DNA from: Agapanthus africanus
Taxonomy: Eukaryota > Streptophyta > Magnoliopsida > Asparagales > Amaryllidaceae
Assembly: GCA_030015575.1 (NCBI GenBank)
Contig: JASDDO010000016.1
Location: forward strand, 112,239,241-112,303,240
Reading direction: 5' to 3'
Length of the DNA stretch: 64,000 nucleotides
Within the stretch, counting starts at the first letter, position 1, and each line of letters begins with the position of its first letter. The translations under genes were made by a program, and so were the position numbers. This document shows positions 46,274 to 56,682 of this stretch, one piece after another. A model generated the notes under the pieces. It did not search any database, was not told where the DNA came from, and saw only the letters and a list, made by a program, of their open reading frames with translations.

Positions 46274-46457
46274 TTTAGGGCTACAGTGACCCGTTTTTCA
46301 TAGTAATCCATAAAATCACCTGCTGAATTTTCTGAGTATTTTTAATGCAGAAAAAATCATATTTTTAAAAAATTTCCAGAGAGGGGTCAAAATACGACGT
46401 TTCGGGGTTCGATCGGACTTTTAACTTCGTATACACGTCGCCTAATGCTCTAGCTAG

Positions 46458-46469
46458 GCTCTGATACCA
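46458..46469 (-). promoter_or_regulatory. Primer-binding site of copia D
   Basis: GCTCTGATACCA on the plus strand; one base from the 5' LTR. Confidence 0.92.
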
Positions 46470-46470
46470 C

Positions 46471-48664
46471 TGCAGGGTTACTAGGCACTATCACAAGGGT
46501 CTATAAGGCATCAACCATGCCCGATTTAAATTTTAGACCTGCCGAACAACACAAAGCGAGGATCTTTGCTAGATTATTAGGGTTAAACATGCAAGTAAAC
46601 ATCTTTACAACTAAGAGAGAGGGATTACAACCTTTGTAGTCCGCTCCTTCGCTTCATAAGCTCTGAGTAGTAGTCTGTTTGCCGCGATCCATGATCTCCC
46701 GGACTCAAGAGAAGCTACACAACCCGAATGATCCATGCTTACTTGAAGTCTTTCTTTTCGAAGATGATCTACCTTGAAGTTTCTTTAACTCAAGCTCTCA
46801 CTCACTAATCAAGTATTAATGAAGTGAACACCCTAATCTAATTGGCTAAATTAGATGAGGATGATGAAGTAGGATTTATGCTCTCTTTTATTATCAAATT
46901 CTCACACTAATCCATCACAAAAGAAAAACCTAGAAAGCTTTTCAAGAGCTCAAAGAAGAAGAAGAAGAATGAATCCTTTTGTGATGAATAATGAATTGTT
47001 ATTATCATTACAATTGCAACCATGGTTAAGTCAAAAAAGACTTAACCATTGTATAGATTCAACTAGGGTTAAGGGTGTGGGTTGGGTTAGGAAAATATCT
47101 CTAAAATATCAACACATATTATCTTTGCAATAAACAAAAGAAAAGCTTCTAGAATCTTCATGAATAAGCTAACCCAAATCAAACCCTAACCTTGTTTAAT
47201 CAACACTAATCATGTTGCATTTGTAATCATAACTTGTTACATTATTATATATCACATATATAATATATTTTTGTAACAAAAGAAAATAATACAATTAATA
47301 TATATCGCATATATATCAATGTTTTATCCGGTGAGAAAATGAATCAATAAAGCTAGCCAATATTAGATAATGTAATGTAATATATCACATATATATTTAT
47401 ACATTAAATTATCGAATCAACACTTGATCCGACAATCCAGTTATATCGTATATAATCGACTAATATATCATGTACCGATACATCGACTCAACACTCGATC
47501 CGATGACCCGGCAGATATCAAGTATCGCGAGAATAGAATACGATATCTCATATCGTATTATTCTCGCTCCCGCTCATATCACATATGTGCTCCTACTCCG
47601 TTTTGCCAGAGTCAAAAAACCTCTGTGTAGGACTCTAAAGAATCGTCAATACGCCGGCAGTAGGTGATGATCATATCAAACACCCACAAGCTGCAAGCGG
47701 TCAACTAAACGTAACAGCCACCTAGGTATTGAGCGATCAGAAGATCAACAAGCAATCCTGTACATTCTCCTGTGAATCCAATCAATAACACTACCGTACA
47801 GTCCGGTCTATTCATCTGATATGTTGCATATCTAGTCTAGGGGTGGTATACTTCAGACCCCAGTAATCGATAAGTCGTGTCGATGTGAGGCTCATAACAG
47901 GTCGAGAACCTACTGATAACACTTACGAGTAGTACTCAATATCTGTCCTGTCCAGGGACTTCCAGTTATAGCCAATCGAATACAGCACAACATCAACTCC
48001 CTATACCGGGAGATACGAAACCCCTCCTATCGATCATTGCCTCCATGTGATTCGGGACTGTACCCAAAAACCACTATTTTGCACGCCCTCTTGGACGTGG
48101 TAAGGTGGAAATCAAGTGGGAATCACACAAGACTCTATGACGATCTCGGGTCTACACACTAACCTGTACCAGTGTCACCAGAGAACTGTCATCTGACGTG
48201 AGGTATAATACCATCTTGGAGTTCTCGGCGAGTCCATCCAGTGTACCCAGTCTCCACTGAGCACTCGTACACCATATTTGATGTCAAACACCGATGGATA
48301 TGGGATCATCCATCGCCCATCATATGGCTCAAGATGCGTATACGCTAGTCTACTTTGGTGTATCGATGCCCTGTCTCGATACACCCTCAACTAGGAATAG
48401 TCATAGGGTGTACTCGTCGACTACCGTAACCCTACTAGTATGATCTCATCATAGTCCCAGTAGTCGAGTACATATCCCAAGGGCTTTATCAACATGTGAG
48501 AGCAAGACAGTAAACTAATACAAGTCAACATGTTAAGACAAAGTAAAACCAAATAGCATACTATCATGACGAGCAAGAAAGTCCCCTCTATATATATCCA
48601 AGCATCCATTATAATATACATCATATGTACAACAATGGCCTCTAAGGCATATATATAACTAATA
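46471..48664 (-). repeat. 5' LTR of copia D
   Basis: 2194 bp, starting TGCAGGGTTACTAGG on the plus strand; followed by GATGA and B's reverse transcriptase. About 3 % different from the 3' copy in the part compared. Confidence 0.9.
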
Positions 48665-49712
48665 GATGAATCTTGAATATACAAGAAGGTTGTAGAGACT
48701 AAGATTGTCTTCCTCCTATTGTATGTGGATGACATACTCTTGATAGGAAATGATGTTCCTATGCTACACTCGGTCAAGCTTTTCTTATCACACAAATTCT
48801 CCATGAAGGATCTAGGTGATGCCTCCTACATCCTGGGGATTAAGATCTATAGAGATAGATCTAAACGGATGTTGGGATTGTCCCAAACCAGGTACATTGA
48901 CACCATACTAAAGAGGTTTAGTATGGAAGATTCTAAACATGGTAATTTACCCACTTGCTCAGGAATCACTCTCTCCAAAAAGATGTCTCCCAAGACTGAT
49001 TTGGAGAGGGCTAGCATGCAAGGGATACCCTATGCTTCGGTACTCGGGTCTATCATGTATGCGATGTTATGTACTAGACCGGATGTAGCTTACGCACTTA
49101 GTGTGGTAAGCAGGTATCAATCAGATCCTGGGGAGAATCAATGGACAGCTGTGAAGAACATTCTTAAGTACTTGAGAAGGACTAAAGAAATGTTCTTGGT
49201 GTATGGTAACGGAGAACTCCAGATGGAGTCCTTTACCGATTCGAGCTTCCAGAGTGATAAGGACGACAGTAAGTCAGTCTCGGGTTTTGTCTTCACTTTC
49301 AATGGAGGGGCGGTATGTTGGAAAAGTTCCAAGCAAGATTTCATGGCAGACTCGATGATGGAGGCTGAATACATCGCTGCCAACGATGTTGCCAAAGAGG
49401 CTTTCTGGATGAAGAAGTTCATTTGGTGAACTTGGTGTGGTTCCATCCATTGAGCATCCAATACCTTTGTATTGTGATAACAATGGAGCTGTGGCTTTGG
49501 CTAAGGAACCCCGGTCCGATCAGCGATCCAGGCATATTCTTAGGCGGTATCACCTGATCCGGAAGATAGTTGATCGCCGGGAGATCGAGGTCAGGAGAGT
49601 TGACACGAAGAACAACACGGCAGATCCACTCATAAAGGCCCTCCCCCAGACGAAATTTGAGAGACTTTTTAGGATGTTGGGTATGCGATACTACAATAAC
49701 TGGCCTTAGTGT
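48665..49712 (+). pseudogene. Copia B: end of reverse transcriptase and RNase H
   Basis: Resumes just before the RT catalytic motif with LLYVDDILLIGNDVPML, then FSMKDLGDASYILGIKIYRDRSKRMLGLSQ, CTRPDVAYALSVVSRYQSDPG, RNase H SSFQSDKDDSKSVSGFVFTFNGGAVCW, MMEAEYIAANDVAKEA and the C-terminal RRYHLIRKIVDRREIEVRRVD...YYNNWP. Two long stretches are open (48719-49429, 49437-49709). It ends 14 bases before the 3' LTR, so the polyprotein end is the natural one. Mildly decayed, with about one or two breaks in this piece. Confidence 0.88.
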
Positions 49713-49723
49713 AAGTGGGAGAT
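49713..49723 (+). promoter_or_regulatory. Polypurine tract of copia B
   Basis: AAGTGGGAGAT directly before the 3' LTR fragment. Confidence 0.85.
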
Positions 49724-50236
49724 TGTTAGCCATATGTATTCCCTAGAGGCCATTATTTTACATGATTGTATATTATAGTGGATGCTTTGACATATATATA
49801 GAGGAATTTCTTGCTCGACATGATAGTATGCTATCTGGTTGCTCTTTATCTTAACATGTATACATGTATTATTATACTGTCTCTGTGATATATATTGATA
49901 AAACCCTTGGGATATATACTTGACTATCAGGACTATGATGCATATTATACTAGTAGGGCCAGGGTAGTCCACAAGTACATCCTTTAATTGTTCCTGGTCG
50001 AGCGAGTATCGAGACAGGGCATCGATATTCCAGAGTTGACTAGTGTGTACATTTCTTGACCCTTAATGGAGCGATGGTTGATCCCATAGCCATTGGTGTT
50101 TGACATCAGAGATTGTACACATGTGCTCATTAGAGAATAGGTACACCGAACATGACTCGCCGAGAACTCCTAGATAGTATTATACCCATCGTCAGATAGC
50201 AGTTCTCTGGTGACATTGGTACAAGTTAGTCTGTAT
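49724..50236 (+). repeat. 3' LTR of copia B, left fragment
   Basis: Starts TGTTAGCCATATGTATTCCC and follows the first 513 bases of an E/D-type LTR, then is interrupted by the 5' LTR of E. The flanking TGTAT (50232-50236) is the presumed E target site. The remainder should lie to the right of the window. Confidence 0.85.
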
Positions 50237-52403
50237 TGTTAGTTATATGTATGCCCTAGAGGCCATTACTGTACATACGATGTATATTGTAATGGATGCT
50301 TGGACATATATAGGGAGGACTTTCTTGCTCGACATGATAGTATGCTATCTGGTTGTACTTTATCTAAACATGTACTCTGATTGTTTCTATATTACATGTT
50401 GATAAAGCCCTTAGGATATGTACTCGACTACTGGGACTATGATGAGATCATACTAGTGGGGCCACGGTAGTCGACGAGTACATCCTATAACTGTTCCTAG
50501 TCGAGGGTGTATCGAGATAGGGCATCGATGCACCAGAGTAGACTAGCATATACGCATCTTGACCCATATGATGGGCGATGGATGATCCCATATCCATCGG
50601 TGTTGGACATCAAGGATGGTGTACGGGTGCTCAGTGGAGACTGGGTACACTGGACGGACTCGCCGAGAACTCCCAGATGGTATTATACCATACGTCAGAT
50701 GGCAGTTCTCCGGTGACACTGGTACAGAGTAGTCTGTTGACCCGAGATCGTCATAGAGTCTTGTGTGGTTCCCACTGTGCTTTGATTTCCATCATACCAC
50801 GTCCAAGAGGGCGTGCAAAAAGGTGGCTTTTGGGTACAGTCCCGAATCACATGGAGGCAATGAGCGATAGGAGGGGATTCGTCTCTCCCGGTATAGGGAG
50901 TTGATGTTATGCTGTGTTCGATTGGCTATAACCGAAAATCCCTGGCCAGGGTTGCTGAGATTTACTGGTAAGTGTTATCAGTAGTTTCTCGAACAGTTAT
51001 AGACCTCATATCGACACGACTTATCGAGCTACTGGGGTCTGACGTTTACCACCCCTAGGCGAGATATGCGACATATCAGACGACGAGACCGGACTGTACG
51101 GGAGTGTTACTGTTTGGATTCACAGGAGAAGTTACAGGCTGGCTTGTTGATATTCTGAGCGCTCAATACCTGGGTAGCTGTTACGTTTAGCTGACCGCTT
51201 GCAGCTTGTGGGTGTTTGATATGATCATCACCTACTGCCGGCGTATTGACGATTCTTTAGAGTCCTACACAGAGGTTTCTTGACTCAGGCAAAACGGAGT
51301 AGGAGCACATATGTGATATGTGCGGGACTGAGGATAATGCGATATGTGATACCGTATTATATTCTCGCGATATTTGATATCAGCCGGGTCATCGGATCAA
51401 GTGTTGATTCGATGAATCGGTACGGATAAATATTAGCCGGTTATATGCGATATAGCCGGATTGTTGGATCAAGTGTTGATTCGATAATTTAATGTATAAT
51501 AATATATATGATATATTAAATTGCATTAACTAATATTTGCTCACTAAAAGATTCTTTTTCTCACTCGGGTAATACATTGATATATATGCGATATATGTTA
51601 AATGTATTATTTTATTTTGTTACAATAAATATTGTATATGTGATATATAATATTGTAACATATTATAATTATTAATGCAACATGATTAGAGGAGTTTAAA
51701 CATGATTATGATTTGGATTAGGGTTAAACCTTCTAGTTGATTCTAGAAGCTTTACTTTGTCATGATAAAGATATTTGTGTTGATCTTTATCCATGACTCA
51801 CACTTAACCCAACCCAAACCCTAACCCTAGTAAACTCTCTATAATGGTTAGTACAACCATGGTTGCATAAATGATTATGATAACATTCTTTCTATTCATC
51901 ACAAATGATTTATCATCTTCTTCCTCCTTCATTCTTCCATGAAAAACCTTGCTTGATTTTTCAAAGGTGATGAATAAATATGAGAAAAAGATAAATAAAT
52001 AGAGCAAAATTCCTACTTCATCATCCTCATCTTCCCTTGCCATTTAGATGAGGGTGTTCACATCATTTCATGAGTGTTAGCTTGTGTTAAAGAAACTTCA
52101 AGGTAGATCATCGTAGTATCGAAGATCGGAAGCAAATGTTGCGTCTTTCTCTTCGTGGAACCTCTCGAGAGTCCGGATCCCGATGATCGCAGCGAAGGGA
52201 CCACAACACGGAGCATATGAAGTGAAGGACCGGATCTACAAAGGTTGTAATCCCTCTCACTTAGTGTTAAAATGTTTAGCATGTTGTTTTCGCCTAATCT
52301 CTAGTTTAAAGTTCCGTATTCGGGTTGTTCGGCACGGCTAAATTTTTATTCGGGCATGGTTGATGCCTCGTAGACCCTTGTGCGCGTGCCTAGAAACCCA
52401 ACA
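50237..52403 (+). repeat. 5' LTR of copia E
   Basis: 2167 bp, TGTTAGTTATATGTATGCCC to AAACCCAACA. An AT-rich stretch at 51480-51680 holds several ATATAT/TATATGCGATATA phrases and may contain the promoter. No gene inside. Confidence 0.92.
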
Positions 52404-52404
52404 G

Positions 52405-52416
52405 TGGTATCAGAGC
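52405..52416 (+). promoter_or_regulatory. Primer-binding site of copia E
   Basis: TGGTATCAGAGC one base after the LTR end; initiator Met-tRNA type. Confidence 0.92.
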
Positions 52417-52570
52417 CAAGCTAGAGCTTTAGGCGAAGTCTGAACGAAGTTTAAAGTCCGATCGAAACCCGAAACCCCGATAAAACATGCTCTCTGGAAA
52501 TTTTCTAAAAATTGGGATTTTTCCATATTAAAAATATCCAAAAATTACAGCAGGTAATTACAAGAATTAC

Positions 52571-52682
52571 TGTGAAGCACGTGAGCGCAATTCGACCAAA
52601 GAGCCGCGGAACCGCGGCCCCACCCCAGCTTGTGCGGCGGTTCCGCGGCCACGTGATCGATTCTGCGCACGTGCTTTTCACA
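52571..52682 (+). other. Two-tier GC hairpin in the E leader
   Basis: The outer stem GTGAAGCACGTG-GCGCA pairs with TGCGCACGTGCTTTTCAC. The inner stem GCCGCGGAACCGC pairs with GCGGTTCCGCGGC across CCCCACCCCAGCTTGTG. Confidence 0.8.
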
Positions 52683-53235
52683 GTAACTCCTATTTTTTAA
52701 TGTTGTATTTTCTGGAAATTTTTATTTTCTATTCAACTGTTGAATTATCTAGGTTGTATTGGGGACTTAAAGTTTTGATCGGATATTATAACTTTGTTTA
52801 GTTTTGTCCGGATAATTTTAGAAACTGTTAAAAAGGTTCGAACGGATATCAATAACTCACTTTTTCCCCTGTCGGAAAATTTTTCAAAAGTTGGATTTTT
52901 CCTTATGTTTAAGAATGTTCTCAGTCGTGCAAGTAACGCGATGGACCCTCTAGAAGACAACAAACCTTAACTCGATTATGTGATCGTCTTGAACTGCCCT
53001 TCGAACCTTAGGGTTTGGGGCAGTACGGCGTGCCACATGTGAGGCGTTGGCTTGACCCTTCTACGGCTGGACCATTGGTACTGTGGCATGTGATGGATGT
53101 TTTTAAACTAATTTCAAGTGTTGAGATAAATTGGGGAAATCTTTGGTGCTTGATGATTCGATCGGAAAGTTTAACTTTTTCTATTTATTTAGAATGTGAT
53201 ACAATAATTGGAATCCACAGGTAGTTATGAGTTAA

Positions 53236-53600
53236 CTGATTTGAATATTATAAACATAGCAGTTTAGTCTCAGATGATCGGTTGCCACGGAGTTTTGATG
53301 TGATCAAAAGTCCGTCGCAATGACGTAGCGTACGCGGATACTCGCCGGGTAAACTTAATAGACAACCTCACCCCATAGCCCAGACCAAGTGACTGTAGGA
53401 GAACCCCGTCGCCGAAAGCATCCGTTCGGGTGCTCCCGGTAGCGGTGTTCCGCCTTGGTGCACTTCGTCGACGGTATCGGGGGTGCGGCCGTCTACTAAA
53501 GTTTGCGACGAGCATTCGATCAGGACGTCGGGAATCTTGTTGAATTGCCCGACTTGATATTGAAAAGAGTTTTCGATAATGAGACTAAAATGCGGGGTTT
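53236..53600 (+). other. Extra segment in the E leader, origin unknown
   Basis: Compared with the D leader, E continues directly from about 53235 to about 53600 in homologous sequence; the stretch between is found nowhere else in the window. It is GC-richer than its surroundings, with phrases such as GCCGAAAGCATCCGTTCGGG. I see no terminal repeats or convincing gene. Confidence 0.45.
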
Positions 53601-54002
53601 ATAATTGGTAGGCATGCGATGTCTAAGGAATTCATTTGGTTAGGCATGTGATGTCTAAGGAGGTTGCGGATTCCAACTGTTGTAGTTTTACACTTTCTTT
53701 TCTGTGACCGTAATCGTAGTATGTGGTGTATCGCCGGCTTCGTTGCTGTACATCAACGACAATCGGGATACGCATATTTGCTTACGTTGATGATATGAGA
53801 TATTATGTGTTGCTGTGATATGTTATATTGGATCGTCGCTTTTTGAATAGCCGGGGGTTTTATGTGAGATGAGAGTTTTTCTTTTTCATTCATGTAAAAT
53901 TCATTTGTATGTAATATTCTTTTATTGGGGCACTTCCAGGTAGCGGAAGATGTCACCGTTGTATATTATTTACTTTTCCGCATTAGGTAGACCCAAGGCG
54001 GG

Positions 54003-54101
54003 GAGCACAAGTAACCGGGTTCTAGGGTCCAGTGGGAGACCATCTCGAGGTGTCGAGACCAGGTCTCCTAACCCTAGAATTGGCAGTGTTACTTGCCGCT
54101 C
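54003..54101 (+). other. Nested leader hairpin, copia E
   Basis: GAGC, CAAGTAAC, TTCTAGGGT, GGAGACC and TCTCGA pair in nested order with TCGAGA, GGTCTCC, ACCCTAGAA, GTTACTTG and GCTC. A long multi-tier stem. Confidence 0.75.
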
Positions 54102-54799
54102 TCGTAGGGGTCTAGGGATGTGGGTTTGGCTATTCATCGCGACCGTGGAATCCGTGTTTTATACAGGCTCGTATTGAAAACACGGACGTCCTAGTATATC
54201 CAATATTTCATATATGTTCTTCTGCTGCAATGTTCTGTGATGAGATCATATTACTGCCTGTGACGAATGTTTATATTATATATATGAGATATATGTTATA
54301 TTGCAGATTTCGTTTCAAAAGAGATGCTTGTGAAGCATAATAAAATGGGACTTCATTAATGAGATTAATGAAATAAAATAAACCTAAGATGTTGTAGAAA
54401 CTTGTTTAAAAACTGGTAGCTCTAGTTGTTGCTTTGCATAGTGGTGTTCCTTGTAGAACATCCAGCACCTTATTCGATAAGGAAAGGACCGAGATCCCTT
54501 CACCGGGAGTGACTCCTTTAGCAATAGCTGGCAGATGCTACAAACTCGGTTTGTCTTTTGATTGCTACTATAGTTTTTGCTTTGCACAGCAGTATATATG
54601 ATATATCCTGCACCTTATTCGATGAGGAAAGGGCCGACGATCCCTTCACCGGGAGTGACCCCTTTAGCAAAACTAGAAAAGCCTCAAAAACACTCCATTT
54701 AAAAACACTCGATTCTACAACGATATAAAGTTCATTACGCAAAGGGTTTTCTTGAAAACCTGTCGTAGCCCTCCATCATTTCAGATAAGTAATAGTTAG

Positions 54800-55015
54800 T
54801 ATTCGTGCTGCGTTTGTTGACTCAGTCAAGGCGTAGTGTGCGGTAGCTGATTAGTGCTTATCTGCAAAGCATATGATGCGATTGGATTAGGGTAGTCGTG
54901 CGGCCTTGTTGACTCAGTCAAGGGCCGTGCGGGTGGGTTTAATTCAATCAAGAAATGTACGGGTTGAACTTTACTTGCGGTCTATGGTTTGTTGACTCAG
55001 TCAAGGTCATAGGTC
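54800..55015 (+). other. Three leader hairpins with an identical 17-base loop, copia E
   Basis: TTGTTGACTCAGTCAAG occurs exactly at 54814-54830, 54906-54922 and 54989-55005. It holds the palindrome TTGACTCAGTCAA (one central base unpaired). Flanks differ: CGGCC/GGGCCG around the second, CTATG/CATAG around the third, weak around the first. Confidence 0.85.
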
Positions 55016-55443
55016 GCTTGGGGCAAAATATTATTGGGAATTTCAAGTGTTGAAATTTGCAATGAGATTGCATACCTTCTATAAGATAGTTGGATCCCGA
55101 TTCCCGCTGCGAGTAAGAGTTACTCCTGGGAGAGTTTTACACATTACAATTAGCCGATCAAGTAGGTGTCTAGAAAGGTGTTAACGGGGTTACGCCTCTG
55201 GGAAAATGAGGTTTACTTTAATTAGGTTCGTGCGAAAGCACGGGGGACCTCCCTCAAAGTACCGACACTGGCCTGGCTGAAAGATTGGCGAACTTGTAGC
55301 GTGTAATTAATCCCGCCTAGTCTTTCCTTTTAGGGTTTGAATTAAGATTTGATTAAAACAGTGGGAGACATCCTGATTAGATATATTAGATAACCAATCT
55401 AATCTTGCAAGAGCATACGCTGAGTGTTTTCTTCTCTCTCTCC

Positions 55444-56682
55444 AGATAGCAACTATATCACGCCTTAATCAAGATAATAAAACGGATATATTAACCGAAC
55501 CCGCTTGTTATACTGAGCTGGAGAACGTTGGTCCCACTCCAACTTATAATTGTTATAAGACAGAGCAGGAAATTGGGGAATACCAGATTTCCCATGCCGC
55601 CCAAACGAAGAAAGTGCATGTTGATGCATCATCTTCGGGTGTGTTCATTACACAGAACTGTTTCTCAGTATCCTTTACGTCCTGGGTATGTGATACCGGA
55701 TCAGGATCCCGTATATGTAATATGTTGCATGGGCTACAGATAGGTAAAGAACTGAGAACGGGTGATAAGTTTCACGAGACAGAAAACGGTGCAAGTGTTG
55801 CAGCCAAGTCTGTTGGTCACTATCAACCTGTATTACCAGAATACATTGATTCTGAACAAATGTTATTAGATACCGAACCTGATATACAAAATCATATCAG
55901 TCTCTTTATTAGTAAAGAAAGGATATAATTTTGTATTGTTGGATAATGTTTTGAACATTTCCTATATCAAGAGTTGATCGGTTCAGGCACGTTATCTAAA
56001 AGCATTGACGTTCTAAATCAAACTACAGTTCTAAGTATACGGAACACACACAAGAGGAAGAGTTCAGAAATGAATGAATCCTTCTTGAGGTATTGTAGAC
56101 TAGGTCATATCAATGCGACCCGACTGGCTGAAGTTACATAAAGATGCATATTCAAATTAGTTTGAATTTACATCTTGTGAAACTTGCCTTTCATGTCACA
56201 AAGATAAGATGACCACAGCTCTGTTTGTTGGAAACAGAGAAAGAGTTAGTGAACTTTTGGGATTGATACATGCTGATGTATGAAAGTCTCCTGTCTACAC
56301 ATACCAAGACTGGTTCTTTGTACTTCATTACATTCTCTGATAATCTCTTAAGATTCAGACATATGTTCCTGCTGAAACACAAGTCCGAACCTTTTGAGAT
56401 ATTCACAGAATATAAGTTAGAAGTAGAGAACCAAAATACGGGTATAAGTATTATGTCCTTTGATGAGATCAAGGAGGAGAATACTTGAGCACGGAATTCC
56501 TGGACTATTCTAAAGGAGAATGAGATTCTCTCTCAGCATTACTCCTTCGAATACACCATAGCACGATGGTATATCGGGGCGGAGCAATAGCACCCTATGT
56601 GATATGGTGTGCTCTATGATGAGTACTACTGAGTTGCCTATTTCCTTTTGGGAGTTATGCACTTGAGAAGCTGCATACCTAT
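55444..56682 (+). pseudogene. Copia E: N-terminal segment, protease, integrase remains
   Basis: Follows B and D in order: a short N-terminal segment matching the LNQDNNID region near 55460, a protease region near 55690 (VCDTGSGSRIC), the integrase zinc region near 56090, the integrase core near 56270-56480 and the HNGVSERRN region near 56570. Homology is clear at the nucleotide level, but it is heavily decayed, with many breaks. As in B and D there is no Gag domain before the protease. The piece ends at the gypsy solo LTR. Confidence 0.75.

Larger units (their letters stand above)
43821..46457 (-). other. Structured leader of copia D
   Basis: Minus-strand leader of about 2.6 kb. Plus coordinates: shared-loop hairpins around 44271, 44356 and 44448; two CACTCCCGGTGA-GGGATCTCGG units (near 44623 and 44768); a nested hairpin at 45171-45268; GC hairpin 46223-46273. 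No open frame of note. Confidence 0.65.
28616..48664 (-). mobile_element. Copia element D, contains copia F
   Basis: LTRs 28616-30817 (2202 bp) and 46471-48664 (2194 bp) differ by about 3 % over the first 440 bases I compared. The target duplication GATGA (28611-28615, 48665-48669) is perfect. Minus-strand order: 5' LTR at right, PBS, leader, N-terminal segment, protease, integrase, [F], RT, RNase H, PPT, 3' LTR. It is broken, with a handful of breaks besides the F insertion, and has no recognisable Gag domain. It sits in the reverse transcriptase of B. Confidence 0.92.
15424..50236 (+). mobile_element. Copia element B, outermost host copy (visible parts)
   Basis: Plus-strand copia sequence appears in four pieces with matching order: leader and protease to mid-integrase (15424-17137), integrase to reverse transcriptase (27271-28615), reverse transcriptase to RNase H and PPT (48665-49723), and a 3' LTR fragment (49724-50236). 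Between them lie C and D; E cuts the 3' LTR; the gypsy element cuts the leader. Its 5' LTR should lie left of the window and the rest of its 3' LTR to the right. It is broken, with several breaks besides the insertions. It belongs with D and E to a family without a recognisable Gag domain. Confidence 0.85.
52417..55443 (+). other. Structured leader of copia E
   Basis: About 3 kb with no supported gene. Contents in order: GC hairpin (52571-52682), an extra segment absent from D (about 53236-53600), a nested hairpin (54003-54101), two CTTCACCGGGAGTGACTCC units (near 54497 and 54640), three shared-loop hairpins (54800-55015), and a TC-rich tract ending CTCTCTCCAG at about 55443. Confidence 0.7.

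Noticed and set aside
51805-51830. AAACCCTAACCCTAG in the E LTR as a telomere-type repeat
   Set aside because: Only two imperfect units, present in both E LTRs; chance or LTR sequence, not an interstitial telomere array.
53270-53515. 81-codon arginine-rich minus-strand frame in the extra E leader segment
   Set aside because: Short, no recognisable domain, in a GC-rich stretch; kept only as part of an unexplained segment.
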